A stretch of DNA of 41,808 nucleotides, taken from positions 1 to 41,808 of the forward strand of contig JAZLCV010000184.1 in NCBI GenBank assembly GCA_045614365.1, in the 5' to 3' direction. Source of the stretch: SIG480 sp045614365. Lineage in GTDB: Bacteria > Bacillota > Clostridia > Oscillospirales > JAAYXM01. The translations under genes were made by a program, and so were the position numbers. Position 1 is the first letter of the stretch, and each line of letters opens with the position of its first letter. Shown here piece after piece: positions 16,075-24,481 of this stretch. The notes under the pieces were generated by a model. It worked only from the letters and a program-made list of their open reading frames with translations, did not search any database and had not been told where the DNA came from.

Positions 16075-17880
16075 GTGGCAAAAAAGGACAATATCAGAAA
16101 TTTTTGTATTATCGCTCATATCGACCACGGCAAGAGCACGCTTGCAGACAGACTGCTCGAGCATTGCAAGGCAGTTACCGAGCGCGAAATGGAAAATCAG
16201 CTCCTTGATGATATGGGGCTTGAGCGCGAGCGCGGAATTACGATAAAAGCTCGCGCTGTGCGGATGGATTATATAGCCGAGGACGGTGAGGAATATGTAT
16301 TAAACCTCATCGACACCCCCGGACACGTCGACTTCAACTATGAGGTATCGCGCTCTCTCGCCGCTTGCGAGGGTGCGCTTCTCGTCGTTGACGCATCTCA
16401 GGGAATCGAGGCACAAACTCTTGCTAACACCTATCTTGCAATAGAGCACGACCTTGAAGTTCTTCCCGTTATCAACAAGATAGACCTGCCCTCTGCAGAT
16501 CCCGAGCGCGTGAAGGGTGAAATCGAAGACATCATCGGTATTCCTGCCGAAGACGCACCCGCAATAAGTGCAAAGATGGGCCTTAACATCGGCGAGGTTC
16601 TTGAATATGCCGTTAAGAATATTCCCGCACCAAAAGGTGATGAGAATGATCCACTTCGCGCAATCATCTTTGACAGCCGTTACGATTCATACCGCGGTGT
16701 TATCGTTTATCTCCGCGTTATGGAGGGCGAGCTTCGCCCCGGTATGAAGATAAAGCTTATGGCATCCGGTGCGGAATTCGAAGTTGTTGAAACGGGCTAT
16801 ATGCTTCCGCGCGGTGAGAAAAAGACAAATTGCCTCTCCGCCGGTGAGGTCGGCTTCTTCACGGCAAGCATTAAGAACGTCACCGACACGCAGGTCGGTG
16901 ATACAGTTACCGGTGTGGAAAATCCTGCAAGCGAACCGCTTCCGGGATACCGTACCGTGCGCCCGATGGTTTTCTCCGGCGTATATCCCGCAGACGGCGC
17001 AAAATATCCCGATCTTCGCGATGCGCTTGATAAATTAAAGCTTAATGATGCATCCCTGACTTATGAGCCGGAATCCTCTGCCGCTCTCGGCTTTGGCTTC
17101 CGTTGTGGCTTCCTTGGTCTTCTTCATATGGAGGTTATCCAGGAGCGCCTTGAGCGCGAATATAACCTTGACCTTATAACAACCGCACCGAGCGTTATCT
17201 ATAAGGTCAAAAAGACCGACGGCGAAACTCTTATGATTACCAACCCGCTCAATTATCCGAATCCTTCGGAAATCGAATGGGCGGAAGAGCCGTTTGTCTC
17301 CGCAAACATTATCTCCCCCACAGAATATATCGGAAATATAATGGAGCTCTGTCAGGAGCGCCGCGGCGAGTATAAAGATACAAAGTATCTTGACCAGACG
17401 CGCGTTGAGCTTCACTATAACCTTCCGCTTAACGAAATCATTTACGACTTTTTCGATGCGCTTAAATCAAAAACCCGCGGCTATGCTTCCCTTGACTATG
17501 AGCTTTCGGGATACCGCAAGAGCGAGCTTGTAAAGCTTGATATTCTCCTAAACGGCGACCCGGTTGACGCGCTTTCCTTTATCGTTCATTCCGAAAAGGC
17601 GTATTCACGCGCACGCCGCCTTGCCGAAAAGCTTAAAGAACATATCCCGCGCCAGCTCTTTGAAATCCCGATTCAGGCTACAATCGGAAGCAAGATTATA
17701 GCGCGCGAAACCGTAAAGGCACTGCGCAAGGACGTTCTTGCAAAGTGTTACGGCGGCGATATCACGCGTAAGAAGAAGCTTCTTGAAAAGCAGAAAGAAG
17801 GCAAAAAGCGTATGCGCAATCTCGGCTCGGTCGAGGTTCCGCAGGATGCCTTTATGGCAGTACTCAAGCTCGACGAATAA
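16075..17880 (+). CDS. lepA: Elongation factor 4 (LepA) GTPase
   Basis: At 601 residues it has full LepA length. G-domain motifs are all intact: AHIDHGKST (P-loop), RGIT, DTPGHVDF, NKIDLP and SAKMG. The C-terminal LepA-specific domain follows, ending in KKKLLEKQKEGKKRMRNLG. It binds ribosomes and can back-translocate or remodel stalled complexes. GTG start at 16075 with GAGGAA upstream. It lies 21 bases after the cyclophilin gene and 14 bases before hemW, an arrangement that places lepA next to hemW as in many Firmicutes. Confidence 0.97.
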   Translation: MAKKDNIRNFCIIAHIDHGKSTLADRLLEHCKAVTEREMENQLLDDMGLERERGITIKARAVRMDYIAEDGEEYVLNLIDTPGHVDFNYEVSRSLAACEGALLVVDASQGIEAQTLANTYLAIEHDLEVLPVINKIDLPSADPERVKGEIEDIIGIPAEDAPAISAKMGLNIGEVLEYAVKNIPAPKGDENDPLRAIIFDSRYDSYRGVIVYLRVMEGELRPGMKIKLMASGAEFEVVETGYMLPRGEKKTNCLSAGEVGFFTASIKNVTDTQVGDTVTGVENPASEPLPGYRTVRPMVFSGVYPADGAKYPDLRDALDKLKLNDASLTYEPESSAALGFGFRCGFLGLLHMEVIQERLEREYNLDLITTAPSVIYKVKKTDGETLMITNPLNYPNPSEIEWAEEPFVSANIISPTEYIGNIMELCQERRGEYKDTKYLDQTRVELHYNLPLNEIIYDFFDALKSKTRGYASLDYELSGYRKSELVKLDILLNGDPVDALSFIVHSEKAYSRARRLAEKLKEHIPRQLFEIPIQATIGSKIIARETVKALRKDVLAKCYGGDITRKKKLLEKQKEGKKRMRNLGSVEVPQDAFMAVLKLDE

Positions 17881-17894
17881 AGGAGAAATTCCCT

Positions 17895-19079
17895 ATGACA
17901 CCGCTCGGCATATATGTCCACATCCCGTTTTGTCTTTCAAAATGCGCTTACTGCGATTTTTACTCAAAATGCGGAAACAAAAATGAATACAAAGAATACA
18001 CCGATGCGGTTACAAGCCACATTTCGGAGGCGCATCTGCGCTCCTCTGATTATGAGGTAGACACGATATACTTCGGCGGCGGAACTCCCACTGCAATCGG
18101 CGAAAAAAACCTTATAAAAATTCTCGGCGCAATTCTCCGCTCGTTCCGCGTTTCGGAAAAATGCGAGGTAACGTGTGAGGCAAACCCGAATTCCGTTACC
18201 TACCCGATGCTCAAAAAGCTCCGCCGTGCAGGGTTTAACCGCCTCTCCTTCGGTATGCAGTCTGCCGACAAATCCGAGCTTCGCACACTCGGGCGCACCC
18301 ACTCGTTTGATGATGTTAAAGCAGCCGTGGAAATGGCGCGCCGTGCGAAATTTTCAAACCTCTCGCTCGACCTTATGTACGGACTTCCCTCGCAGACGGC
18401 GGAAACCTTTCTTGATTCCCTCGATGCCGCAATTGCGCTGTCTCCCGATCATATCTCCTGCTACAGCCTCAAAATAGAAGAGGGCACTCCGCTTGCAGAG
18501 CGACCGGAAACTCTTTTCCTTCCCTCGGACGATGAACAGGCAGATATGTATCTTGCTGCAGTGACAAGGCTCCGTGACGAAGGGTATATGCAGTATGAAA
18601 TATCAAACTTCGCAAAGGAAGGGTTTGAAAGCCGGCATAATATGAAATACTGGACTCTCGGAGAGTATTGGGGTTTTGGTCCGTCGGCACACTCTCTCGT
18701 CGGTAAAAAGCGTTTTTCCTATATCCGCGATACCGCTCTGTATATCGACGCAATTGCAAACCGCGATGAGGTTATAGACAAAATTGAAACTATAAACGAA
18801 TCCGCACGTTGCGGAGAATACCTTATGCTGGGTCTTCGGACGCGCGACGGCATTTCCGGCGATGTTCTGGAAAAGCGATATCTCACGTATTTTGATGAGA
18901 TAGAAAAGGTGCTGCTCAAGTACCATAAAACAGGCCACGCAGAGTTTGACGGACACAGGTGGTCGCTCACTCCCGAGGGATTTTTGATATCAAACCGTAT
19001 AATATGCGATGTTTTAGACGCTTTGGAGTCATCCGAGCATCTTGTTCGCCCCTTAAACGGTTATGTAAGAAAAGAATAA
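17895..19079 (+). CDS. hemW: Radical SAM protein HemW
   Basis: A 394-residue radical SAM protein with the cluster motif CLSKCAYC (Cys13, Cys17, Cys20), the SAM-binding YFGGGTPT, a barrel with LRRAGFNRLSFGMQS and LSLDLMYGLPSQT, and the C-terminal HemW region (HNMKYWTLGEYWGFGPSAHS). HemW was long annotated as oxygen-independent coproporphyrinogen oxidase; current evidence favours a heme chaperone/insertion role. GGAG precedes the ATG. Part of the lepA operon. Confidence 0.95.
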   Translation: MTPLGIYVHIPFCLSKCAYCDFYSKCGNKNEYKEYTDAVTSHISEAHLRSSDYEVDTIYFGGGTPTAIGEKNLIKILGAILRSFRVSEKCEVTCEANPNSVTYPMLKKLRRAGFNRLSFGMQSADKSELRTLGRTHSFDDVKAAVEMARRAKFSNLSLDLMYGLPSQTAETFLDSLDAAIALSPDHISCYSLKIEEGTPLAERPETLFLPSDDEQADMYLAAVTRLRDEGYMQYEISNFAKEGFESRHNMKYWTLGEYWGFGPSAHSLVGKKRFSYIRDTALYIDAIANRDEVIDKIETINESARCGEYLMLGLRTRDGISGDVLEKRYLTYFDEIEKVLLKYHKTGHAEFDGHRWSLTPEGFLISNRIICDVLDALESSEHLVRPLNGYVRKE

Positions 19080-19100
19080 GAAAGAAAGGACTAAACAATT

Positions 19101-19370
19101 ATGCGCGCAGTTGTAACAGTTATTGGTAAAGACACAACCGGCATCATCGCCGCAGTGTCCAACGTTTTAAGCGAGAAAAAAATAAACATCCTCGATATCA
19201 ACCAAAGTGTTTTGTCGGATATGTTTGTTATGGTTATGCTTGTGGATATCTCATCAAGCACCATCGATTTCTCTGCCCTCTCGTCGGAGCTTTCCTCTCT
19301 CGGCGACAGTATGGGTCTTAAGATCCTTGCAATGCACGAGGATATCTTCAACACAATGCACAGAATCTGA
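19101..19370 (+). CDS. ACT-domain protein (UPF0237 family)
   Basis: The 89-residue protein is a single ACT domain: RAVVTVIGKDTTGIIAAVSN, a helix with LSEKKINILDINQS and a second strand with MFVMVMLVDIS. It is small and cytoplasmic and probably binds an amino acid or another small ligand. It is followed 18 bases later by the PFL-family gene; this pair is widely conserved in Firmicutes, but its function is unknown. The natural inference is that the ACT protein senses a ligand for the partner. Confidence 0.9.
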   Translation: MRAVVTVIGKDTTGIIAAVSNVLSEKKINILDINQSVLSDMFVMVMLVDISSSTIDFSALSSELSSLGDSMGLKILAMHEDIFNTMHRI

Positions 19371-19388
19371 ATTCGAGGTTAAAAGCTT

Positions 19389-20747
19389 ATGATTAATTCT
19401 TTTGATATTCTTGAAACAATAAAAATGATAGAAGAAGAGCATCTGGATATACGCACCGTAACGATGGGCATATCTCTGCGCGACTGCTGCGGAAGCGATA
19501 TAGGGCGCGTTGCTGACCGCGTATATGACAAGGTGACAAAAACTGCAGAAAAGCTTGTTGAGACTGCAGAGGGTATTGCCTGTGAATACGGCATTCCGAT
19601 TGTCAACAAGCGCGTATCCGTAACTCCTGTTTCGCTTCTTGCCGATGCATGTGAATCTTCCGATATCCCCGTTCTTGCCCGCGCACTTGACCGCGCGGCA
19701 GAAACACTCGGCATAAACTTTATCGGCGGTTACGGCGCACTCGTCCACAAGGGAATGACGCGCGGCGACAAAAACCTCATCGAAACTCTTCCTGAGGCTC
19801 TTTCGGAAACCGAGCGCGTTTGCTCATTTGTAAATGTTGCTACCACGCGTGCCGGCATCAATATGGATGCGGTAAAAACTCTCGGCGAGCTTGTCTGCCG
19901 TATGGCATATCTCACGCGTGAGCGCGAGAGCGTTGCGTGTGCAAAGTTCGTCGCTTTCGCAAACGCAACCGAAGATAACCCCTTTATGGCAGGTGCTTTC
20001 CACGGTGTCGGCGAAGGTGAAGCTGTAATAAACGTCGGTGTATCTGGCCCCGGCGTTGTTCACAAGGCAATAAAGCGTGCAGGTGATGTTAACCTCACTG
20101 ACCTTGCAGAGGTCGTAAAGCGCACTGCATTCAAAATTACGCGCGCAGGTCAGCTTGTTGCAAAAACCGCGGCAGAGCGCCTCGGCATCCCGTTTGGTAT
20201 TGTCGACCTTTCTCTTGCTCCTACTCCTGCAATAGGCGACTCCGTTGCTCACATTCTGGAAGAAATGGGGCTTTCCTCTGTCGGAAGCCACGGCACAACC
20301 GCAGCACTTGCACTTCTCAACGATGCAGTAAAGAAAGGCGGCGTTATGGCATCTCCGCACGTTGGCGGTCTCTCAGGCGCATTTATCCCTGTGTCCGAGG
20401 ATGCAGGAGTGATAGAAGCCGCAGCAAAGGGATATCTCTCCTTTGATAAGCTGGAAGCAATGACCGCCGTTTGCTCGGTCGGTCTTGATATGATAGCAAT
20501 CCCCGGCGACACCCCGCCCGAGGTTATCTCCGCAATCATTGCAGACGAAATTTCAATCGGTGTTGTAAACAACAAAACAACTGCTGTACGCGTTATCCCC
20601 GCCTACGGCAAAGGAGTCGGCGATTTCGTAAACTACGGTGGTCTCCTCGGTGAAGCGCCCGTTATGCCTATAAGCACCTGCTCACCCAAGAAATTCATCT
20701 CCCGCGGCGGACGTATTCCCGCACCTATCCACAGCCAGAGGAACTAA
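19389..20747 (+). CDS. PFL-family protein (UPF0210/DUF711)
   Basis: The 452-residue protein matches the UPF0210 family throughout: IRTVTMGISLRDC near the start, NFIGGYGALVHKGMT, FVNVATTRAGINMDAV, NPFMAGAFHGVGEGEAVINVGVSGPGVV, and GSHGTTAALALLNDAVKKGG. The family is structurally related to pyruvate formate-lyase and ribonucleotide-reductase barrels, but no activity is established and no glycyl-radical motif is obvious here. GAGGTT precedes the ATG. It sits between the ACT gene and tadA in one operon. Confidence 0.92.
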   Translation: MINSFDILETIKMIEEEHLDIRTVTMGISLRDCCGSDIGRVADRVYDKVTKTAEKLVETAEGIACEYGIPIVNKRVSVTPVSLLADACESSDIPVLARALDRAAETLGINFIGGYGALVHKGMTRGDKNLIETLPEALSETERVCSFVNVATTRAGINMDAVKTLGELVCRMAYLTRERESVACAKFVAFANATEDNPFMAGAFHGVGEGEAVINVGVSGPGVVHKAIKRAGDVNLTDLAEVVKRTAFKITRAGQLVAKTAAERLGIPFGIVDLSLAPTPAIGDSVAHILEEMGLSSVGSHGTTAALALLNDAVKKGGVMASPHVGGLSGAFIPVSEDAGVIEAAAKGYLSFDKLEAMTAVCSVGLDMIAIPGDTPPEVISAIIADEISIGVVNNKTTAVRVIPAYGKGVGDFVNYGGLLGEAPVMPISTCSPKKFISRGGRIPAPIHSQRN

Positions 20748-20751
20748 TACC

Positions 20752-21249
20752 GTGGAGAATATAAGAAACGACGAATTTTACATGCGTGAGGCGATTGCCC
20801 TTGCCGAAAAAGCGGCAGAGCTTGGTGAAGCTCCGGTCGGGTGCGTAATCGTTCTTGACGGTGAAATAATCGGGCGCGGATATAATCTGCGTGAAAGCAG
20901 CGGAAATCCGCTTACCCACGCCGAAATAATCGCAATCAACGAAGCGTGCCGCCATGTGGAAAGCTTCCGTCTTGTCGGCTGCGAGCTTTACGTCACTCTT
21001 GAGCCGTGCCCGATGTGTGCGGGTGCATGCATAAATTCGAGAATCGAGCGCGTCGTCTTCGGCGCATATGATCCGAAAGCCGGCTCGTGCGGCTCGGTGG
21101 TAAATCTGTTTGATTTGCCGTATAACCACAAACCCGCCCTCTGCGGAGGAGTGCTTGAAGAAAAGTGTGCATCGCTTCTTTCCCGCTTCTTTCTTTCGCT
21201 TCGCGAGCGGAACAAACTGCGAAAAAAGGCGATTTTAGGCGAATCTTAA
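20752..21249 (+). CDS. tadA: tRNA-specific adenosine deaminase TadA
   Basis: A 165-residue zinc deaminase that converts A34 of tRNA-Arg(ACG) to inosine. Zinc ligands and the proton-shuttling Glu are visible: HAE (His56, Glu58) and PCPMCAGA (Cys86, Cys89); the C-terminal helices fit TadA. GTG start at 20752, four bases after the PFL stop, with AGAGG overlapping the end of that gene. Last gene of the cyclophilin-lepA operon. Confidence 0.95.
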   Translation: MENIRNDEFYMREAIALAEKAAELGEAPVGCVIVLDGEIIGRGYNLRESSGNPLTHAEIIAINEACRHVESFRLVGCELYVTLEPCPMCAGACINSRIERVVFGAYDPKAGSCGSVVNLFDLPYNHKPALCGGVLEEKCASLLSRFFLSLRERNKLRKKAILGES

Positions 21250-21400
21250 ACGAACTTTAACACCTTCGTAACAGATAAAGATTTATTTGTTAACAAAATA
21301 GAGTTATAATATTATACGTAATCGGTTGAAAAACCGTTTATATAAATTTGATAATAATCTTTTCTCTGTTACTCCTCCCCACTCCTATTGCAAAACATAG

Positions 21401-21446
21401 AGAAAAAGAGCGGTTCTTATGCGCGAACCGCTCTTTTTCTCTTTTT
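21401..21446 (+). terminator. Strong intrinsic terminator between tadA and clpB
   Basis: AGAAAAAGAGCGGTTC, an 8-base loop and GAACCGCTCTTTTTCT form a 16-bp stem followed by CTTTTT. It ends 152-197 bases after tadA, isolating clpB. Confidence 0.85.
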
Positions 21447-21495
21447 ATTCATAATTTTTTTACAGAAAAGATTCAGAATATTTTACAAAAAATGC

Positions 21496-21523
21496 TTGAT
21501 AATTTACCTCTGCGTGGTATACT
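21496..21523 (+). promoter_or_regulatory. Promoter of clpB
   Basis: TTGATA (21496-21501), 16 bases, TATACT (21518-21523). The leader to the ATG is about 60 bases and ends in AAAGGAGG. No known heat-shock operator overlaps it. Confidence 0.7.
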
Positions 21524-21588
21524 AAAAATACAGACAGGGGAAGATTTTACATCTGTTTTCACTACACCTGCAAAGGAGGTTACTTAAT

Positions 21589-24174
21589 ATGAATATGCAG
21601 AAACTTACCAAAAAGTCAATTGACGCAATTCAGGACGCACGAAGCTGCGCCCTTGAATACGGCAATCCCCAGATAGAGCAGGAGCATCTGCTTTTCGCTC
21701 TTGTTTCACAAGACGGCGGGCTTATTCCGGAGCTTCTCAAAAAGCTCGGTGCCGGAAATCTTAAAAACGATGTGCGCACGCTGATCGAAAAGCTTTCAAA
21801 GGTATCAGGCGCTTCAGACGTATATGTCTCCCGTGATGCTGAAGCCGCGCTTAACGCCGCAGAAAAGCGTGCGGAGAGCCTTCGTGATGAATATATCTCC
21901 GTTGAACATCTGATGCTCGGCCTTCTCGAGAAGCCATCGGCGTCTCTGAAAAAACTTTTTGATACAAACGGAATTACAACCGATAAATTCTTAGAGGTTC
22001 TTGCCGAAGTGCGCGGCAATGCGCGCGTAATATCCGATGATCCTGAAAGCACATACGATGCGCTGAAAAAATACGGAACTGACCTGACCGCGCTTGCACG
22101 GGATAAAAAGCTCGATCCCGTAATCGGCCGCGATACGGAAATACGCAATGTTATCCGCATTCTCTCACGCAAAACAAAGAATAATCCTGTCCTCATCGGT
22201 GAGCCTGGTGTCGGCAAAACTGCAATTGCCGAGGGCCTTGCCTCACGCATTGTTCGTGGCGACGTTCCCGATTCTCTTCGTGACCGCACAATCTTTTCGC
22301 TCGATATGGGCGCGCTTATCGCAGGTGCAAAATTCCGCGGTGAATTTGAAGAACGCTTAAAGGCAGTCCTCAATGAAATCAAGTCAAGTGACGGCAAAAT
22401 AATTCTTTTTATAGACGAGCTTCATACGATAGTCGGAGCCGGTAAAACAGACGGCGCAATGGATGCGGGTAATCTCTTAAAGCCGCTTCTTGCAAGGGGC
22501 GAGCTTCACTGCATCGGCGCAACAACGCTCAACGAATACCGTCTTTACATTGAGAAGGATGCCGCTCTTGAACGCCGCTTCCAGCCGGTGCTTGTCGATG
22601 AACCAACCGTTGAAGACACCATATCAATCCTTCGCGGAATCCGCGAGCGGTATGAGATTTTCCACGGCGTTAAAATTCAGGATCAGGCGCTTATTTCTGC
22701 CGCTGTTCTCTCTTCACGCTATATCTCCGACCGTTTTCTCCCCGACAAAGCGATCGACCTTGTTGATGAAGCGTGTGCAATGATACGCACAGAGATTGAC
22801 TCCATGCCCGCAGAGCTTGACGATATCTCCCGCCGCATTATGCAACACGAGATAGAGGAAGCCGCTCTTCTTCGTGAAAGCGATGAGGCCTCCCAAGAGC
22901 ATCTTAAGGAAATACAGCGCGAGCTTTCCGAGATGAGAAGCGATTTTGCCGAAATGCGCGCAAAGTGGGAAAACGAAAAAGGCTCTATTGAAAAGCTGAA
23001 AACACTTCGTGCCGAGCTTGAAAACCTGAATACCGAAATTGAGCGCGCGGAGGAAAAGTATGACCTCAACCGCGCTGCAGAGCTTAAATACGGACGCTTA
23101 CCACAGCTTCGCGCAGAGATTGAACAGGCAGAAAAGGCGGCAGAAGCCGCAGAAGGACAAGCCAACCTTCTCCGCGATAAGGTTACAGACGAAGAGATTG
23201 CAAAAATAATCGGCCGCTGGACAGGAATCCCCGTATCGAAGCTTTTGGAGAGCGAGCGTGAAAAGCTCCTTGCGCTTTCCGATATTCTCCATAAACGCGT
23301 TGTCGGTCAGGGTGAAGCGGTAACGGTTGTAAGCGAGGCCATTCTCCGCTCCCGCGCAGGTATTGCCGACCCGAAAAAGCCCATTGGCTCGTTCCTTTTC
23401 CTCGGTCCCACCGGTGTCGGCAAAACCGAGCTTGCAAAGGCGCTTTCCGAAGCTCTTTTTGATGATGAGAAGAACCTCATACGCATAGATATGTCGGAGT
23501 ATATGGAGAAGCACTCCGTATCCCGCCTTGTCGGCGCACCTCCCGGATATGTCGGTTACGAAGAAGGAGGACAGCTTACGGAAGCCGTACGCAAAAAGCC
23601 GTATTCCGTCGTGCTTTTTGATGAAATCGAAAAGGCACATCCGGATGTGTTCAACATTCTGCTTCAGGTGCTTGACGACGGCCGCATCACCGACTCTCAG
23701 GGACGAACGGTTGATTTTAAAAACACGATTATCATTCTCACATCAAACCTCGGCTCGGATATAATCCTTGACGGAATTACCGCCGACGGAGATATTGCCG
23801 CGGATGCACGTGAGCGTGTTTCTTCCCTTCTGAAAATGCAGTTCCGCCCCGAGTTTTTAAACCGTCTTGATGAAATTGTATTCTACCGCCCGCTCACGCG
23901 CTCGGACATAACAAACATCTTAAAGCTTATGTTTGCCGATTTACAGAAGCGGCTTGATGCACAAAAGCTCACTCTTGAGGTTACTGATGCTGCCTGCGAT
24001 TATATAATTGAGAACGGCTTCGAGCCGATATACGGTGCACGTCCGCTCCGCCGCTTTATCCAGAGCAAGGTTGAAACGCTCGTCGGGCGGCTGATAATTG
24101 CAGAAGCACCTGCAGAGAGAAGCGTGATTTTTGTTGATATGAAGGATAGCGCACTTCACGCTTCTGTGAAATAG
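21589..24174 (+). CDS. clpB: ATP-dependent disaggregase ClpB
   Basis: An 861-residue AAA+ chaperone with the full architecture: an N-terminal Clp repeat domain (1-145), first AAA module with Walker A GEPGVGKT (204-211) and FIDELHT Walker B, a long middle coiled coil (about 400-525, rich in E/R/L heptads), second AAA module with GPTGVGKT (606-613) and the C-terminal small domain. ClpB extracts proteins from aggregates with DnaK help. The M-domain length and the absence of a ClpP-binding loop (IGF/L) support ClpB rather than ClpC/ClpA. It has its own promoter and strong ribosome-binding site, so it is monocistronic. Confidence 0.95.
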   Translation: MNMQKLTKKSIDAIQDARSCALEYGNPQIEQEHLLFALVSQDGGLIPELLKKLGAGNLKNDVRTLIEKLSKVSGASDVYVSRDAEAALNAAEKRAESLRDEYISVEHLMLGLLEKPSASLKKLFDTNGITTDKFLEVLAEVRGNARVISDDPESTYDALKKYGTDLTALARDKKLDPVIGRDTEIRNVIRILSRKTKNNPVLIGEPGVGKTAIAEGLASRIVRGDVPDSLRDRTIFSLDMGALIAGAKFRGEFEERLKAVLNEIKSSDGKIILFIDELHTIVGAGKTDGAMDAGNLLKPLLARGELHCIGATTLNEYRLYIEKDAALERRFQPVLVDEPTVEDTISILRGIRERYEIFHGVKIQDQALISAAVLSSRYISDRFLPDKAIDLVDEACAMIRTEIDSMPAELDDISRRIMQHEIEEAALLRESDEASQEHLKEIQRELSEMRSDFAEMRAKWENEKGSIEKLKTLRAELENLNTEIERAEEKYDLNRAAELKYGRLPQLRAEIEQAEKAAEAAEGQANLLRDKVTDEEIAKIIGRWTGIPVSKLLESEREKLLALSDILHKRVVGQGEAVTVVSEAILRSRAGIADPKKPIGSFLFLGPTGVGKTELAKALSEALFDDEKNLIRIDMSEYMEKHSVSRLVGAPPGYVGYEEGGQLTEAVRKKPYSVVLFDEIEKAHPDVFNILLQVLDDGRITDSQGRTVDFKNTIIILTSNLGSDIILDGITADGDIAADARERVSSLLKMQFRPEFLNRLDEIVFYRPLTRSDITNILKLMFADLQKRLDAQKLTLEVTDAACDYIIENGFEPIYGARPLRRFIQSKVETLVGRLIIAEAPAERSVIFVDMKDSALHASVK

Positions 24175-24216
24175 ATATTACGAATGCACAACCGCCGTAT
24201 GGCGCATCCACGCAAG

Positions 24217-24264
24217 CCTCCCTTGCCTAAAGGGAGGGGGACCGCCGGATGGCGGTGGAGGGAT
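24217..24264. repeat. Intergenic double-hairpin repeat (Oscillospiraceae-type)
   Basis: CCTCCCTT-GCCT-AAAGGGAGG (24217-24237) is followed by ACCGCC-GGAT-GGCGGT (24241-24256) and GGAGGGAT. From memory, closely similar strings with CTCCCTT...AAGGGAG, a GGCGG hairpin and GGAGGG are scattered between genes in Oscillospiraceae genomes. Only one copy is in this window. Confidence 0.65.
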
Positions 24265-24272
24265 TTATTAAC

Positions 24273-24298
24273 AAAGGGGTTCTCTTGCGAACCCCTTT
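24273..24298 (+). terminator. Probable terminator of clpB
   Basis: AAAGGGGTTC and GAACCCCTTT flank a 6-base loop. The same stem (AAGGGGTTC/GAACCCCTT) is reused in the terminator after potD. Confidence 0.65.
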
Positions 24299-24410
24299 GA
24301 AACCCCACGATTTGTCCCTACCCGTTTGTGGTAGCTCTCTTTGTGCTTGTCTCCAAGTTTTTATATTGTAGCACAAAGCACTTTACTATGTCAAGCCCAC
24401 ATCACACGCC

Positions 24411-24444
24411 GAAACACCCGCGGGGAAATCCCCGCGGGTGTTTC
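24411..24444 (-). terminator. GC-rich hairpin after the SLH protein gene
   Basis: GAAACACCCGCGGGGAA and its exact complement form a 17-bp perfect palindrome 38 bases after the SLH stop codon. There is no clear U tract, so termination may be weak or the hairpin may mainly protect the mRNA end. Confidence 0.6.
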
Positions 24445-24481
24445 GTAAAGTGGGCACGAAAAGATGGAAAAATAATCTTAG

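Larger units (their letters stand above)
21250..21588 (+). other. 339-bp gene-free region before clpB
   Basis: It holds a TATAAT (21305-21310) with only a weak TTTATT -35, a short CGGTT-GAAA-AACCG hairpin with a GNRA-type loop (21323-21336), a strong terminator (21401-21446) and the clpB promoter (21496-21523). No SRP RNA signature, CIRCE element or CtsR box was found. The 21317-21446 stretch could be a small transcript. Confidence 0.5.
24175..24481. other. 307-bp intergenic region between convergent clpB and the SLH gene
   Basis: It contains in order a small CCGCC/GGCG hairpin (24192-24204), the Oscillospiraceae-type repeat (24217-24264), a terminator (24273-24298), an inverted repeat CTTTGTGCT...AGCACAAAG (24339-24378) and a second terminator-like hairpin (24411-24444). 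No gene was seen. Confidence 0.7.

Noticed and set aside
21250..21400. SRP RNA, CIRCE or CtsR element near tadA/clpB
   Set aside because: No SRP Alu/S-domain signature, no TTAGCACTC-N9-GAGTGCTAA dyad and no GGTCAAA repeat are present.
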